From Nipponacmea schrenckii (Eukaryota > Mollusca > Gastropoda > Lottiidae), in assembly GCA_030562195.1 (NCBI GenBank), contig JAUJPP010000005.1:25283106-25347105 (forward strand): DNA of 64,000 nucleotides, written 5' to 3'. The position numbers were made by a program, and so were the translations under genes. The notes below the pieces were generated by a model. It made no database searches, was not told the origin of the DNA, and saw only the letters and a program-made list of their open reading frames with translations. Each line of letters begins with the position of its first letter. The first letter of the stretch is position 1. Shown in pieces: positions 34,966 through 46,325 of this stretch.

Positions 34966-37900
34966 TCATTGTACATTTTTTAACATTTTTTGTAAAACTG
35001 GACACTTTTGATTGACAGATGTAGAGGGTGTAGCAGGCACATCAGATGATTCTGGTTCAGATGTTGGGATGATAGCACTTGATGTAGCTGCCACAGATAC
35101 CAAATTGAGTAATGTTGGTACATTACTAGCTGATTGTAACTGGATCTGTGATAAGAGATTTAAATTACTTGCCATACCTATTTGCTGTTGAGACTGATTC
35201 AATGGACTGACAGGATGTACAATCAAGCCTGATTCAGATAACTTGGGGATTTTTGGTACAAGGATTTCAGGATCATTGGTTGTCTCTTCTGCAGCTCTTT
35301 TCTGTAACAGACTATTTGGAGATAGTTGTAGGCTAACATCCAATTTAGAATTGTCAACTTCTTTTCTTTGGTTTTCACTAGCGTTTTCTTTCTGGACCAA
35401 CAATGTATGATTTGTTTGGCTTGTAACACTAACTGGCGTTACAATACATTGGTTTTCTGTCGGTTTGGCCACACTTTCAACAACTGTTTTCTGACCAGCT
35501 AACAAATGTAAAGCACCATTTAATTGTTCATCACAACCTTTATTCAAGTCAGAAATAGGAGATAATAGAGAAATGTTTGTGTTGCTCGAATCACGAATTC
35601 TTGATTTCAAAACCAAATCACAAATTTCCTCTTCATTTCTGATAATCCACTTATTTTTACCAACAGATATGATTTCTAGTTCAGCATCACCAAATAATAG
35701 CATATTTTTCTCATATTTAGGTTTAAAGACATCATTTAAAGTCCCAGCTACAACTGTCTTTGGTTTCTCTTTTTGTTTCACCGGAGATAATGTGGCTTTA
35801 GGTTTACTGATTTCCTTAGGTGCTGAGGACAAGTCAAGTGGAGCTCCAGATGGAGATTCTGTGGGTGTAGAGACAGGTGTTCCAATAACAGGTAAGGCTG
35901 GAACTTTTACTCCTTGTGTCATAGGAAAGTAACCCATCATTAGGCTCTGCGATGCTATGGGAAATCTTGGAGCTAACGGAACTTGACTCAAACCTCTATC
36001 AGGTAAATTATAATCATAGAATGGGGAATTGGGTTGAAATTTTTCATAATTAAAAGGCATGGTAGGAAACACTCCAGCAGTGGCTGTTGCTGACCGTGGT
36101 GAATGACTAGGTATACGATTGGCTCCACCAGGTTTTACTGCTTGTACTCGAGTCTTCTCATGTTTTATTGAACCAGAAATAACTTTGGGACTAATTTGGG
36201 CTGTGTACTTCACAACATTTGTGGGACTTGATATGGAACTATTCTCACTCAATGTAGGGCTGGATGACATTGACACTGCTCTAAAAATAGGACTTTCTCT
36301 TTTTAGATTATCATCCGATTCCGACTTGACAATTTTGACTAAAGATTCATTGTCTTTTAAAGCACTGTTACTTTGAGCAAGGGCAAGCTGGTTGATCACA
36401 GCATCAAGGCTCGGGCGTGAACTTTCAGATTTCCCTTTAGGACTGGTCTTGATACCTGTGAATTCTACAGAATCTGATTGTGCAGTTTTTGGTAAAGCTG
36501 TTAGTGTGTTAGACAAGGCATCATTGGAACTACGTTCTATGGTACGAGTAGATGAGACAATAGGTGATATTTTAGATGATGAATTAGGACTTTGTACTGT
36601 GGATTGTGATGAGACAGACACAGCAATTTGTTCAGTGATACCAGGTGCCTCACCAGTGGCTGTATGTGATGATGTTGAGGATGAAATTTGTGACATCATA
36701 CGCTGTACTGCTTCTGTATCCATGGAAATATCTTCTCCAGTCACAAAACTTATCTGTAATATAAAAATTTAAAAATTGTACTTGAGGGAAAGATTAATCA
36801 ATTTTGGTGAAGCATTTTTTACACTTTTGTTCTATAAGTTATGTACACAAAAACATTGAATCAGCTTTCTTAACAATCACATATTAAGAGAGATTGATCA
36901 GAAGCATAATACCCACCTCTTCTCCTTCACCCATTGTACTGATGTAATCAAAACTTCTATTACGATTAGTGATAGCCTTGTCTCTGATAATACGATTAAT
37001 AGAACTAATACTAGGTATATTCTTCTCTGTACAAATACCATCTTGTATTAACCTGTAATAGATGAAATAGGATTAAATCCTCTTTTCTGACACAACATAA
37101 TGCTTAAAGATAGAAGTCCATACATATATACATGTATACATGTATATACTTTCCTCTGTAAAATGAATCTAAATGATTATTCTTATATCAATTCACATAA
37201 AGTTGTAAATCAATGCTTCAGATTTGTGATACTTCTAAGATTGACTTGAAAAGCATTGGAAAGAAAATTCAATGTGAACTTACTTCTGTCTGATTTCCCA
37301 AGCAAACATTTGAGGATTTTCTATCTTATATTGACGTACACGACTTACAACATCAGGAGTTGTAACTTTTGGTTTACTGCCACCAATCTGACCCGGGTTA
37401 ATACTTCCTGTTTTACGGTACCTGAATTCACAGACATAAACATTGTACAAATCAAAACTCTTTATACTGGAAGACAAGTTACAATTTACAGAGTTAAGAG
37501 TTGATGAAGAAAAAGTTGACAGAGCAATAATGTTTACAGAGGAAGAGTAATAAGTTAACAGAGACAGAATTACACTTTACAGAGTTCTATAGTTTACAGA
37601 GTATGAGTTGACAGAGCTGGTGATTAAGCAGTTTGAGATGAGAGTATGGATTTTAAAGATGTTGTACTAAATAAAGTTTGTAGAATACAATTCCTTAATT
37701 CCTCTTACACTACAAAATTAATCTGTTAAGAGAACGTTACAGATGAAATTGTGAAGTCTAAACGGTCAATCATTCTCAGAACTGTTCCAATTCTGGTTTG
37801 CTGGTACAATAGACTAACCCTTAATATTTAGTGATTTTATTTTATTTACTTGTAAGCTTATCTTCTCTCTATAAAAGATAGCTTGCCAGGCAAGGTAATA

Positions 37901-40900
37901 TACGCCCACTGGCAGCATTTATTTCAAATAAAAACTTTTCAGTAAGGTTACAATAAGTCGAATGAAATATTCAACCTTCCAACCTATTTTTTTCTAGGGT
38001 CTCTAGTTTCATTAAAAACTGTCAAGAATTGTACCTAATAACAACTCATTAAATATTTTTCGGTATTTTTATGATTTTTCAATAGGGTTCACCCTTAATA
38101 ATATTTTGATATTTTTAATTCTTAAAAAGGCTCATCCTTGGTTGATATTAAACAATTTCAGCGAGTTTTGTCAAAAAAGAATGTTTAGAGTGTTCACAAG
38201 CCAAAAGTTGAAAGCGTTTTTCGATTTATCTGATTTTCAATAGGGTTTATCCTTGTGAGAAAACAAATACTAAAAGCAAGTTTCATCAAAATCCATTCAA
38301 AATTGTTCTTTCTAGAGTGTTTACATGCTAAAATTGAACGAGTTTTCAAGAACAAGGGCAATAACTGACACTAAATATTTTTCGATTTATCTGATTTTCA
38401 ATAGGGTTTATCCTTGTGAGAAAACAAATACTAAAGCTAAGTTTCATCAAAATCCATTCAAAATTGTTCTTTCTAGAGTGTTTACTAGTTAAATTGAACG
38501 CGTTTTCAAAAACAAGGTCAATAATTTGTACTAAATATTTTTCGATTTTCAATAGGCTTCATCCTTGGGAGACAACAAATACTCCAGCCAAGTTACATCA
38601 AAATCCATTAAAAATTGTTCTTTCTAGAGTGTTGACAAGCTAAAATTGAATGCGTTTTCAAGAACAAGGGCTATAAATGACATTAAATATATTTCTATTT
38701 ATTTGATTTATAATAGGGTTCATCCTTGGGTAAAAACAAATACTCAAGCCAAAGTTAATCAAAATCCATTAAGAATTGTTCTTTCTAGAGTGTTTACAAG
38801 CTAAAATTGAACGGGTTTTCAAGAACAAGGGCTATAAATGACATTAAATATATTTCTATTTATTTGATTTATAATAGGGTTCATCCTTGGGTAAAAACAA
38901 ATACTCAAGCCAAAGTTAATCAAAATCCATTAAGAATAGTTCTTTCTAGAGTGTTTACAAGCTAAAATTGAATGCGTTTTCAAGAACAAGGGCAGTAACT
39001 CATGCTAAAATTTTTTTCGATTTCACTGATTTTCAATAGGGTTCATCCTTGAGTTATAACACACTCTCACACCAAGTTTCATCGAAATCCATCAAGAATT
39101 GTGCCATGTAGAGTGTTTACGAGACAAAAATCGAACGCGTTTAAAAGAACAAGGACAATAATTCATATTAGATATATTTTGATATTTTTAATTTTCAATT
39201 AGGCTCATCCCTTGCGATATCCAACAATTTCAGTGAGTTTTGTCAACATTGGTCATGAATTGTACCTTCTAGAGTGTTTATTAGCCAAAAAGTTAAACCC
39301 GTTTTCAAACACAAGGGCAATAACTGACACTAAATATATTTCGATTTATTTTATTTTCAATAAGGTACATCCTTGGGTAAAAACAAATACTCAAGCCAAG
39401 TTTTATCAAAATCCATTAAGAATTGTTCTTTCTAGAGTGCTTACAAGCTAAAATTGAACGCGTTTTCAAACACAAGGGCAATAACTGATACTAAATATTT
39501 TAAGTATTTTTCGATTTAACTGAATTTCAATAGGGTTCATCCTTAGGTGATTACAAATACTCAATCCAAGTTATGTCAAAATCGCTCAAGAATTGTGACT
39601 TGTAGGGTGTTTACAAGGCAAAAATCCAACACATTTTATAGAACAAGGGCAATAATTCCTATTTAATATATTTCGATATGTGCTATTTTCAAAAGGGCTC
39701 ATTCTTGGGTGATATTAAACAATTTCAGCAAGTTTCGTCAAAATCGGTCAATAACTGTGCTTTGTAGAGTGTTTACAAGCTAAAAATAGAACGCGTTTTC
39801 AAAAACAAGAGCAATAACTGATATTAATTTTTTTTCGATTTGACTGGTTTTCAATAGGCTTCATCCTTGGGTGATAACAAATACTCAGGCCAAGTTTCAT
39901 TAAAATCCATTAAAAATTGTTCTCTCAAGGTTGTTTACAAGCTAAAATTGAACGTGTTTTCAAGAACAAGGGCAATAACTCATACTAAATGTTTTTCAAT
40001 TTCGCTGATTTTCGATAGGGTTTATCTTTGAGTTATAACATACTCTCACACCAAGTTTCATCAAAATCGGTCAAGAATTGCACGTTGTAGTGTGTTTACG
40101 AGTACAAGGCAAAAATCCAACACATTTTATAGAACAAGGGCAATAATTCCTATTAAATATATTTCGATATGTGCTATTTTCAAAAATGGTTAATTCTTGG
40201 GTGATATTAAACAATTTCAGCAAGTTTCGTCAAAATCGGTCAATAACTGTGCTTTGTAGAGTGTTTACAAGCTAAAAATAGAACGCGTTTTCAAAAACAA
40301 GAGCAATAACTGATATTAATTTTTTTTCGATTTGACTGGTTTTCAATAGGCTTCATCCTTGGGTGATAACAAATACTCAGGCCAAGTTTCATTAAAATCC
40401 ATTAAAAATTGTTCTCTCAAGAGTGTTTACAAGCTAAAATTGAACGTGTTTTCAAGAACAAGGGCAATAACTCATACTAAATGTTTTTCAATTTCGCTGA
40501 TTTTCGATAGGGTTTATCCTTGAGTTATAACATACTCTCACACGAAGTTTCATCAAAATCGGTCAAGAATTGCACGTTGTAGAGTGTTTACGAGCCATTC
40601 AAGAACAAGGGCACGAACTCATACTAATTTTTTTCCGATTTTGCTGATTTTCAATAGGGTTCATCCTTGCGTGATCATAAACACTCATATTAAGTTTCAT
40701 CTAAATCCGTCAAGAATTACACTGTGTAGTGTGTTTACGAGCAATTGTGGACGGACGGACGGACGGACGGACGGACGGATGTGGGTGACGACAATATACG
40801 CCCCCCATTTCATGTGGGCGTATAAAAACAACATTACACTGTTTATAAAGATAAGACAAAGCCTGGTAGAAACTACTACTGCTGGTTCTTACCTATTTAA

Positions 40901-42615
40901 TATTTTACTAACACAACCATGAGATACTTGTAACTGTCGACTAATTTCACATGGTCTGATACCTTGTAAAGCCAGTTGTAATATCTGAACTCGTAGATGT
41001 TCTGGTAGGGGACGACCATTAGTAAACTGTCTTCCATATTGATTGATGTTTCTACTGGCTGCTCCTGCAAAAATCAAGAAGGATTAGTCAAACTCATTGT
41101 TATCTCCCTTGAATAGATTTCTAATTTCTAACATTCTACCACTGACTTCAGAAGTATAAAGACATTGTGGTTAGTTCAAAGACATTGTGGTTAGTTCATA
41201 ACAAAGACCTTTTCAAAGCCTGTTTTACTACTCCGTACCATAGCAATAAAAAAAATTAAAGTACTGAAACACCTGTTTGAAATTTTCAGTTTCAGTCACT
41301 GTTGTGCACTATGAAATTATTTCACTTTCCCATTCATGCTATCAAGCCTTTGATTAAATGTTAAGTGTATAAAGAGGTACTTAAAGGGATAAAAGATCTT
41401 AGCAGGAAAATAAAATTCTAGTTCTCAAGAAAGGTCAATATGAGCATATATTCATCAGGGAACTTACATGTACCTGGTGTCATAAATTTACAGAATCTCT
41501 TAAAATCTTGAAAACTAAGTCAATTTTGAAAAACGCTTAATCAATATATTAAGAGTTTTTCAATCATCAAATGCATCTTTATGTATAATTACTTAGTTTT
41601 TTGGATATTTATTTTTTTTTTCAAGATATTTATGGAAGCAGCTATATATACTGATGAATAGAGCTCTTACTGACCAAATTTAAAATTTTCAAATTTTAGG
41701 TTCATTCTAATATCTAGTATACCTTTAATGGTGTCCTTTCACCTTAGCAAGCACCAGTTTTTTACTGGTAATCGCTATGGTGTAGGGTTCTTTCACAGAT
41801 AATATAGTTGGATCAGTTACTTAAAACTAAAAATGTATGGAAACTGAGATCCTACCTGTTCCACCCGCTGAATCAAGTTGTCTTTTACTATCATCAATAT
41901 CCTCATCAGTCAAAGGTCCATCATCATATTCAAAACTATCATCAGATCCACCATCAACAACTTTACGTTCTGGTTGACTACCAATAGATTGACCATCCTG
42001 TGCTGACTCACTCAATCTATAAAACATTGTAATGAAAGTTAATATAATAGCTTTTTGGTGTCCAAAGAAAAATTAAATCCTTTCACTGAATTGTGTATAT
42101 CATTTTAAATGACAAACACAATTCAGTAAAAGGATTTAATTTTTGTTTGATAAGAACTCTTATTGTCTTAGGTTGTAATGTTCAACAAAGGTCTTTGAGA
42201 CTACTTGATTTCTATACATCTAAAAAATAATTGGTACTCACCTGGTGACATCTATAGCAGCATTTAACATAGACTGCTGTTGTTGTAGTAAGTGGGTTTG
42301 TAACATTTGTTGTTGAAAAAAATGTAAATAAGGTTGTGGTATGACTAATGGTGCAGTGCTGATCTCCATATTACCATTTTTCCTCTGTAATGTGACAACA
42401 GTTGGTGTCTCACTACTTTTATTATCATCATCTCCATTTTCTTTATCTTTTTTGGTTTCTGTGCCTACTGTCAACTCCTCAACTTCTCCACCTTCTGTGA
42501 CTGGAGATTCAACCACCAGACTTTCTTCAGTTTCTTTCTTTTCATCGTCATTATTGTCACAATTCTGTCTCTTGTTTGTATTTTCTGAGTTTGTTGATTC
42601 CTGTTTTATTTGCAT
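34966..42615 (-). CDS. Pax-family paired-domain transcription factor, six coding exons
   Basis: Exons on the - strand are 42615-42242, 42016-41856, 41064-40893, 37421-37284, 37052-36917 and 36753-34966 (TGA). All are GT-AG and phases join to give 922 residues. Residues 1-178 are acidic and Gln-rich ([29 protein letters not shown]). The paired domain spans about 180-310. Its PAI half has [25 protein letters not shown] and [10 protein letters not shown]. Its RED half has [31 protein letters not shown] and [11 protein letters not shown]. No homeodomain is encoded. The last exon is Ser/Thr/Pro-rich, with PLDLS at about 632-636 (CtBP-type PxDLS) and an ordered-looking segment at about 678-708 ([19 protein letters not shown]). 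The PAI start departs from the usual VNQLGGVFVNGRPLP. The RED half is closest by eye to Pax2/5/8. A lophotrochozoan-specific group such as Pax-beta is possible; subgroup unassigned. A nuclear DNA-binding regulator, possibly a repressor through CtBP. Confidence 0.92.
37872..40826 (+). mobile_element. Full-length pearl/Helentron-like element inside a Pax intron
   Basis: The left end is 'gatagcttgccaggcaaggt' with 'acgcccactggcagc'. About 16 monomers of 160-165 bp follow, each with 'aacaagggcaataa', 'ttttcaatagggttcatcct' and 'agagtgtttac'. The right end has a (GACG)n run at 40752-40779 and the hairpin 'acgccccccatttcatgtgggcgt'-type terminus ending near 40826. There is no ORF. It occupies most of the intron between the two exons encoding the PAI subdomain and the start of the RED subdomain. 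Organisation (tandem core, tetranucleotide microsatellite, subterminal hairpin) matches pearl elements of molluscs. Confidence 0.88.
41391..41729. mobile_element. TTAAAGGGATAATAG MITE, divergent 340-bp copy in a Pax intron
   Basis: It starts 'ttaaagggataaaagatctt' and ends 'tatctagtatacctttaa'. The interior is partly self-complementary ('aaactaagtcaattttga' against 'aattacttagttttt'), so the whole element is foldback. It lies between Pax exons 41064-40893 and 42016-41856. Confidence 0.7.
42063..42149. repeat. 34-bp imperfect hairpin in a Pax intron
   Basis: Left arm 42063-42096 ('caaagaaaaattaaatcctt' onward) pairs with 42116-42149 with two mismatches. The loop of about 19 bases is itself partly self-complementary (tcatttt/aaatga). 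The intron is short (42017-42241), so the hairpin would form in the pre-mRNA. It could be a pre-miRNA-like stem, a splicing element or a tiny MITE; none is proven. Confidence 0.8.
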
Positions 42616-42616
42616 T

Positions 42617-42655
42617 TTACATTAAAGTTTGGTCATTTTAAATTTACAAGGCAAC
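42617..42655 (-). promoter_or_regulatory. Pax 5' leader: splice acceptor, 4-codon uORF and start-stop element
   Basis: A good acceptor (ttattgttccag) ends at 42656, so the first coding exon probably begins at 42655 and a non-coding exon lies upstream. Before the chosen ATG (42615-42613) the leader carries ATG ACC AAA CTT TAA (42636-42622). This is followed by ATGTAA at 42622-42617, a minimal start-stop. An in-frame TAA upstream of the main ATG supports that start. Such leaders usually lower main-ORF translation. Confidence 0.55.
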
Positions 42656-43612
42656 CTGGAACAATAAATAAAGATTTTGAGCTGTTTATTTCATTCAATT
42701 TCTCACAGCCAAGCAAGACTGTGACTACAATTCAAACTCTACTCATATATACTTCTGTTAATTATGATATGCTTACAAGTTTCAATCCATAAAATTACAC
42801 ATCAATTCATGTAGTGGTTTGTCACACATTACATTGGTCAAAATGTGTATTATTTACAGTAAACGGTCAAAAAGTAATCTGGTCTCAGGCAATTGGTGAA
42901 ACATTTCTGGTTAAGTTTGTCCTAACAGTAGAGGAAACTACAATTAAAACAAATTTTTCTCTGACTGATTCACTCAGAACAATCACAGCCATATGGAAGC
43001 ACAGACATAGTCATTGCTATAGCAATATATATTCCTTTGTATTTGAGCATGTAAAAGCTATTCATAGGCATCTGCATGCACAATTAATAAAAAATAACTT
43101 CAATATTTTATTCAATTTGTTTTATTCAGTGAATATAGACAATTATCATAATAATTTCTTGAATGAAGTCTAATTTGAATTATGAAAAATGACTTTCAGG
43201 CAATTCTAATATTTATAAATTCCATATTTTCATTTATTCATATATATATATATTCCATAATTAGACAGCTAATATTTATATCAAATAAAAGTAAAGATAT
43301 TCTAACAATTGGGAAAAAAACTAGTTTGTCTCAAAAGTACCAAATAAAGTTGTAATTAGCGTATATTATGAAAGAAATTTTTCTCGTTCCACCAGGTCAA
43401 GCAACATTGTAAGGTCTCAAAGTGCCATTCAAATTTCTTTTATACCCAGCAAACAAACATGGAGTCTAAATATATATGGAATATTCATAAGAAACAGTGA
43501 TCAATCAATTAGTAAGTTTGATTTGAATCTAAACAATGCGAGAATGAATCTTTAAGTGCATTCTTTTCTAAGCTAGATATTACATTAACCATTTCTACTA
43601 AAAATAAGTCTG

Positions 43613-43647
43613 TCAGACAAGGTAACACATGTCCACTGGCAGCTTAT
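43613..43647 (+). repeat. Solo terminus of the pearl-like element
   Basis: 'gacaaggtaacacatgtccactggcagc' corresponds to the left terminus 'ggcaaggtaacatacgcccactggcagc' of the copy at 55480. No monomers follow. It may be a remnant left by deletion. Confidence 0.5.
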
Positions 43648-44545
43648 CTGCAGAACAGCAACCATCACATCCATATAAATTTAAACTTTCAACATACATT
43701 GCTTTTCTGGATTTAAATAAATCTCTTCTTAAACTGACACAAACTTTGCCTTGTAGAATTCTTAATATATGTCATTTTTATAAATATAAACACTATTCTA
43801 CCCTTATTTAATGAATAATTTCTGAAGCAATGAGCATAGAATTGGCACAGTAGTGCTAAAGAAACAGCAAAAACCATTTATATCCAAAATGAATGTCACA
43901 AATTTAAAGGTACCATATAAAACTTACATAAATATAAACTTGACTTCCATAGAAGGACATTCACCAAGAGTACAAAATAGAAGTGAATAATCGAATGTAA
44001 TCTCTTACCACACATTTCTCTAATAATACGCTACACTAAACACACATTGCATGTCATGCTACAATAGGTACGAAATCAATATACTTCCCTACTACCATTC
44101 AAATACCAACACAAACCAACTATTTACGCTTGGCCTATTTTACAAATTAAGGTGCTCTTGACTGTCTGTGGTATTTAAGTCAAATACTTCTACAAATGAC
44201 CTAAAAATATATAACTAAATGTACTTTTTAATTTATTCTCAGATAAAATTGCTGTATTGGAACAATCTAATCAAATTCTACAGTAATAGAAAATGTTTCT
44301 AGTCAGTCAAGACCAATAGGTCACATTAACCTTTTAATTTTGTAAGTGCATTAAGGTATAGACATGAATCCTACCTTACTCATCATTTACTCTGCATACC
44401 GGCCCTGCCAATGATAGTCAATTTACCTTCAATTAACCTGAGACCTATTCCAAATTCAAATTTCAAAATAGCCCACAGCACCCACAGAAATATCTTTTAT
44501 TCCTTGTTTAACTGATACAATATACTGTCATATCTTTGCAGAAAT

Positions 44546-44645
44546 GTTTTGTGTGGAGTCTCTAAATGAAAAGAAATGACATTGAAAATAGTAAAACAAA
44601 AATCCCAATGGTCATTTCTTTTCATTTAGAGACTCCACACAAAAC
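44546..44645. repeat. Perfect 35-bp inverted repeat with 30-base loop
   Basis: 44546-44580 (starting 'gttttgtgtggagtctctaa') is the exact reverse complement of 44611-44645. The stem can extend into the loop with one bulge (attg/caatg). A perfect stem in a noisy AT-rich region implies recent origin or selection. Candidates are a small MITE or a hairpin RNA precursor. Confidence 0.9.
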
Positions 44646-46288
44646 GTATTGCCATCAAAGGATTCAAGGTGGAGAACTATTTTGTATTAAAGGCCAACAA
44701 TCATTATAATTTTGCTTTAACAGCTGACAAGAACTAACTAACTACTATTAATAAACTTTCCAGATATAAATTCAATGCAAACCGACAAGTCAAGCAATAT
44801 TTGCATGTGAGAAGGTTATCAACGCATTGGAAATAATGTCAGTTTATTTGTCTAATACATTTTTCTTAAATTGTAATATGACTGAATGTTCAATTTTAAC
44901 TCTGAAAAGAATTAATTGATCTGAAAGGAGCTTCTTCACTGTACCCTTTTCCAAAGCATTAGCTTTAGTCAATTTCTGCTTTATCTAGGATTTCTACTTA
45001 GTCTCGTGCACATTAAAGTGCTTACTGAACATTCAATGCATACTTTCATGGAGTCTAAAATATTTGTGTAATACTATAAAATCAGGAGTGTGTAGTTTGC
45101 GCTGACTGTATCATAAAGTTTACCAAAACCTCTACTAAGTCTCACACCCATCCAACACTCTATTTATTTTAGCCTATTATATCAGATTACACTTGTACAT
45201 GTTATATTGCAATAATTAGATCTGCTGGGTTCATAGTTGAGTATAAAACTCTTTTATAAAATAAATCTACTAGGCCATAACTAAACAAATACATTCAAAA
45301 ATTTTAACTGTGGACAAATGTAATCTTATAACTCTACTATAAGCAAGACTTCACAAAGATGGATGAATTTCAACTAAAACTCCTAAATTATCCAGACAAA
45401 TTATTGAAGTTCACAGAGAAAATTTAATCTCAACCCTGCAAACAAAACCATTTTAATTTTGAGGACTCCTGATTTTGCAACCAAGCACATAAGATATTAA
45501 AGTATTTTAAATATCCATTCAGAAAAGTACTTTAATTAACAATAAATTAGAAAGATAAGAAACAATTCTAATATTTCCAATTCCTTTCTATTTTACAACA
45601 TAAAAACAAGGTGTATCAATAAATACTCACTCTTTAACATACAATTAAACTGAAATAACTAGTCCATAATGAATTTCTTAAGATAATACTGCTATGATGC
45701 CTAATAATATGAAGAAAACATGTCTGAGACAATAAATTACAAGTCAGCCATGACATTAACATCAATATCAGACTTCCTGTAGCCAGTCCTTTACCGTGAC
45801 CTCTTATTACTGATCAATTAGTTCTCTACACGATCAATACTATTATAGCTTAACAAATGGCTGTAGACATTTACTTCATATAACTGACCACAGTCCACTG
45901 TCCTGTTTGCTGAGACACTATCTTGAGTATCAAAGTTGGATTGTCGTTATAAATAATTAATACTATAACAAATCACTTTACTTGAATATATAAATATAAG
46001 CAATCTAGTCACTTTTAAATTTTCAACTCAAATAGAAATGAGAATAATTTTGTTACAAATGTTAAAAGTGTTATTGTCACTTATTCTTTGTTTGGGAAAA
46101 ACCAAAATTGACACTCCTAAGGCATGACAGATATTTTTCTTGCATACCAATATTGATATATCTATTTACTTGTACATAGTATAAATTTGATGTATTCAAA
46201 AGAAAGATATTTAAGGGAAATTAATAGTATTGCTACAATATATCTGAGAATCTATGAATTGCAGTAAAACATGCCACGATATGAATTC

Positions 46289-46325
46289 AGTATCGTGATG
46301 TAAAGTATCGATACTTTACGATACT
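46289..46325. repeat. Nested palindrome
   Basis: The 20-bp perfect palindrome GTAAAGTATCGATACTTTAC (46300-46319) is flanked by a second matching pair, AGTATC (46289-46294) and GATACT (46320-46325). Function unknown; it may be a binding site or a chance palindrome in AT-rich DNA. Confidence 0.75.

Noticed and set aside
35573..36772. Three + strand open frames of 85-126 codons
   Set aside because: They lie antisense to the long terminal Pax exon and are shadows of its codon bias.
37125..37150. Palindrome of ATATACATGT type
   Set aside because: It is a simple (ATAC/ATGT) microsatellite-like palindrome, common in this AT-rich DNA.
42341..42625. 94-codon + strand frame
   Set aside because: It is antisense to the first Pax coding exon.
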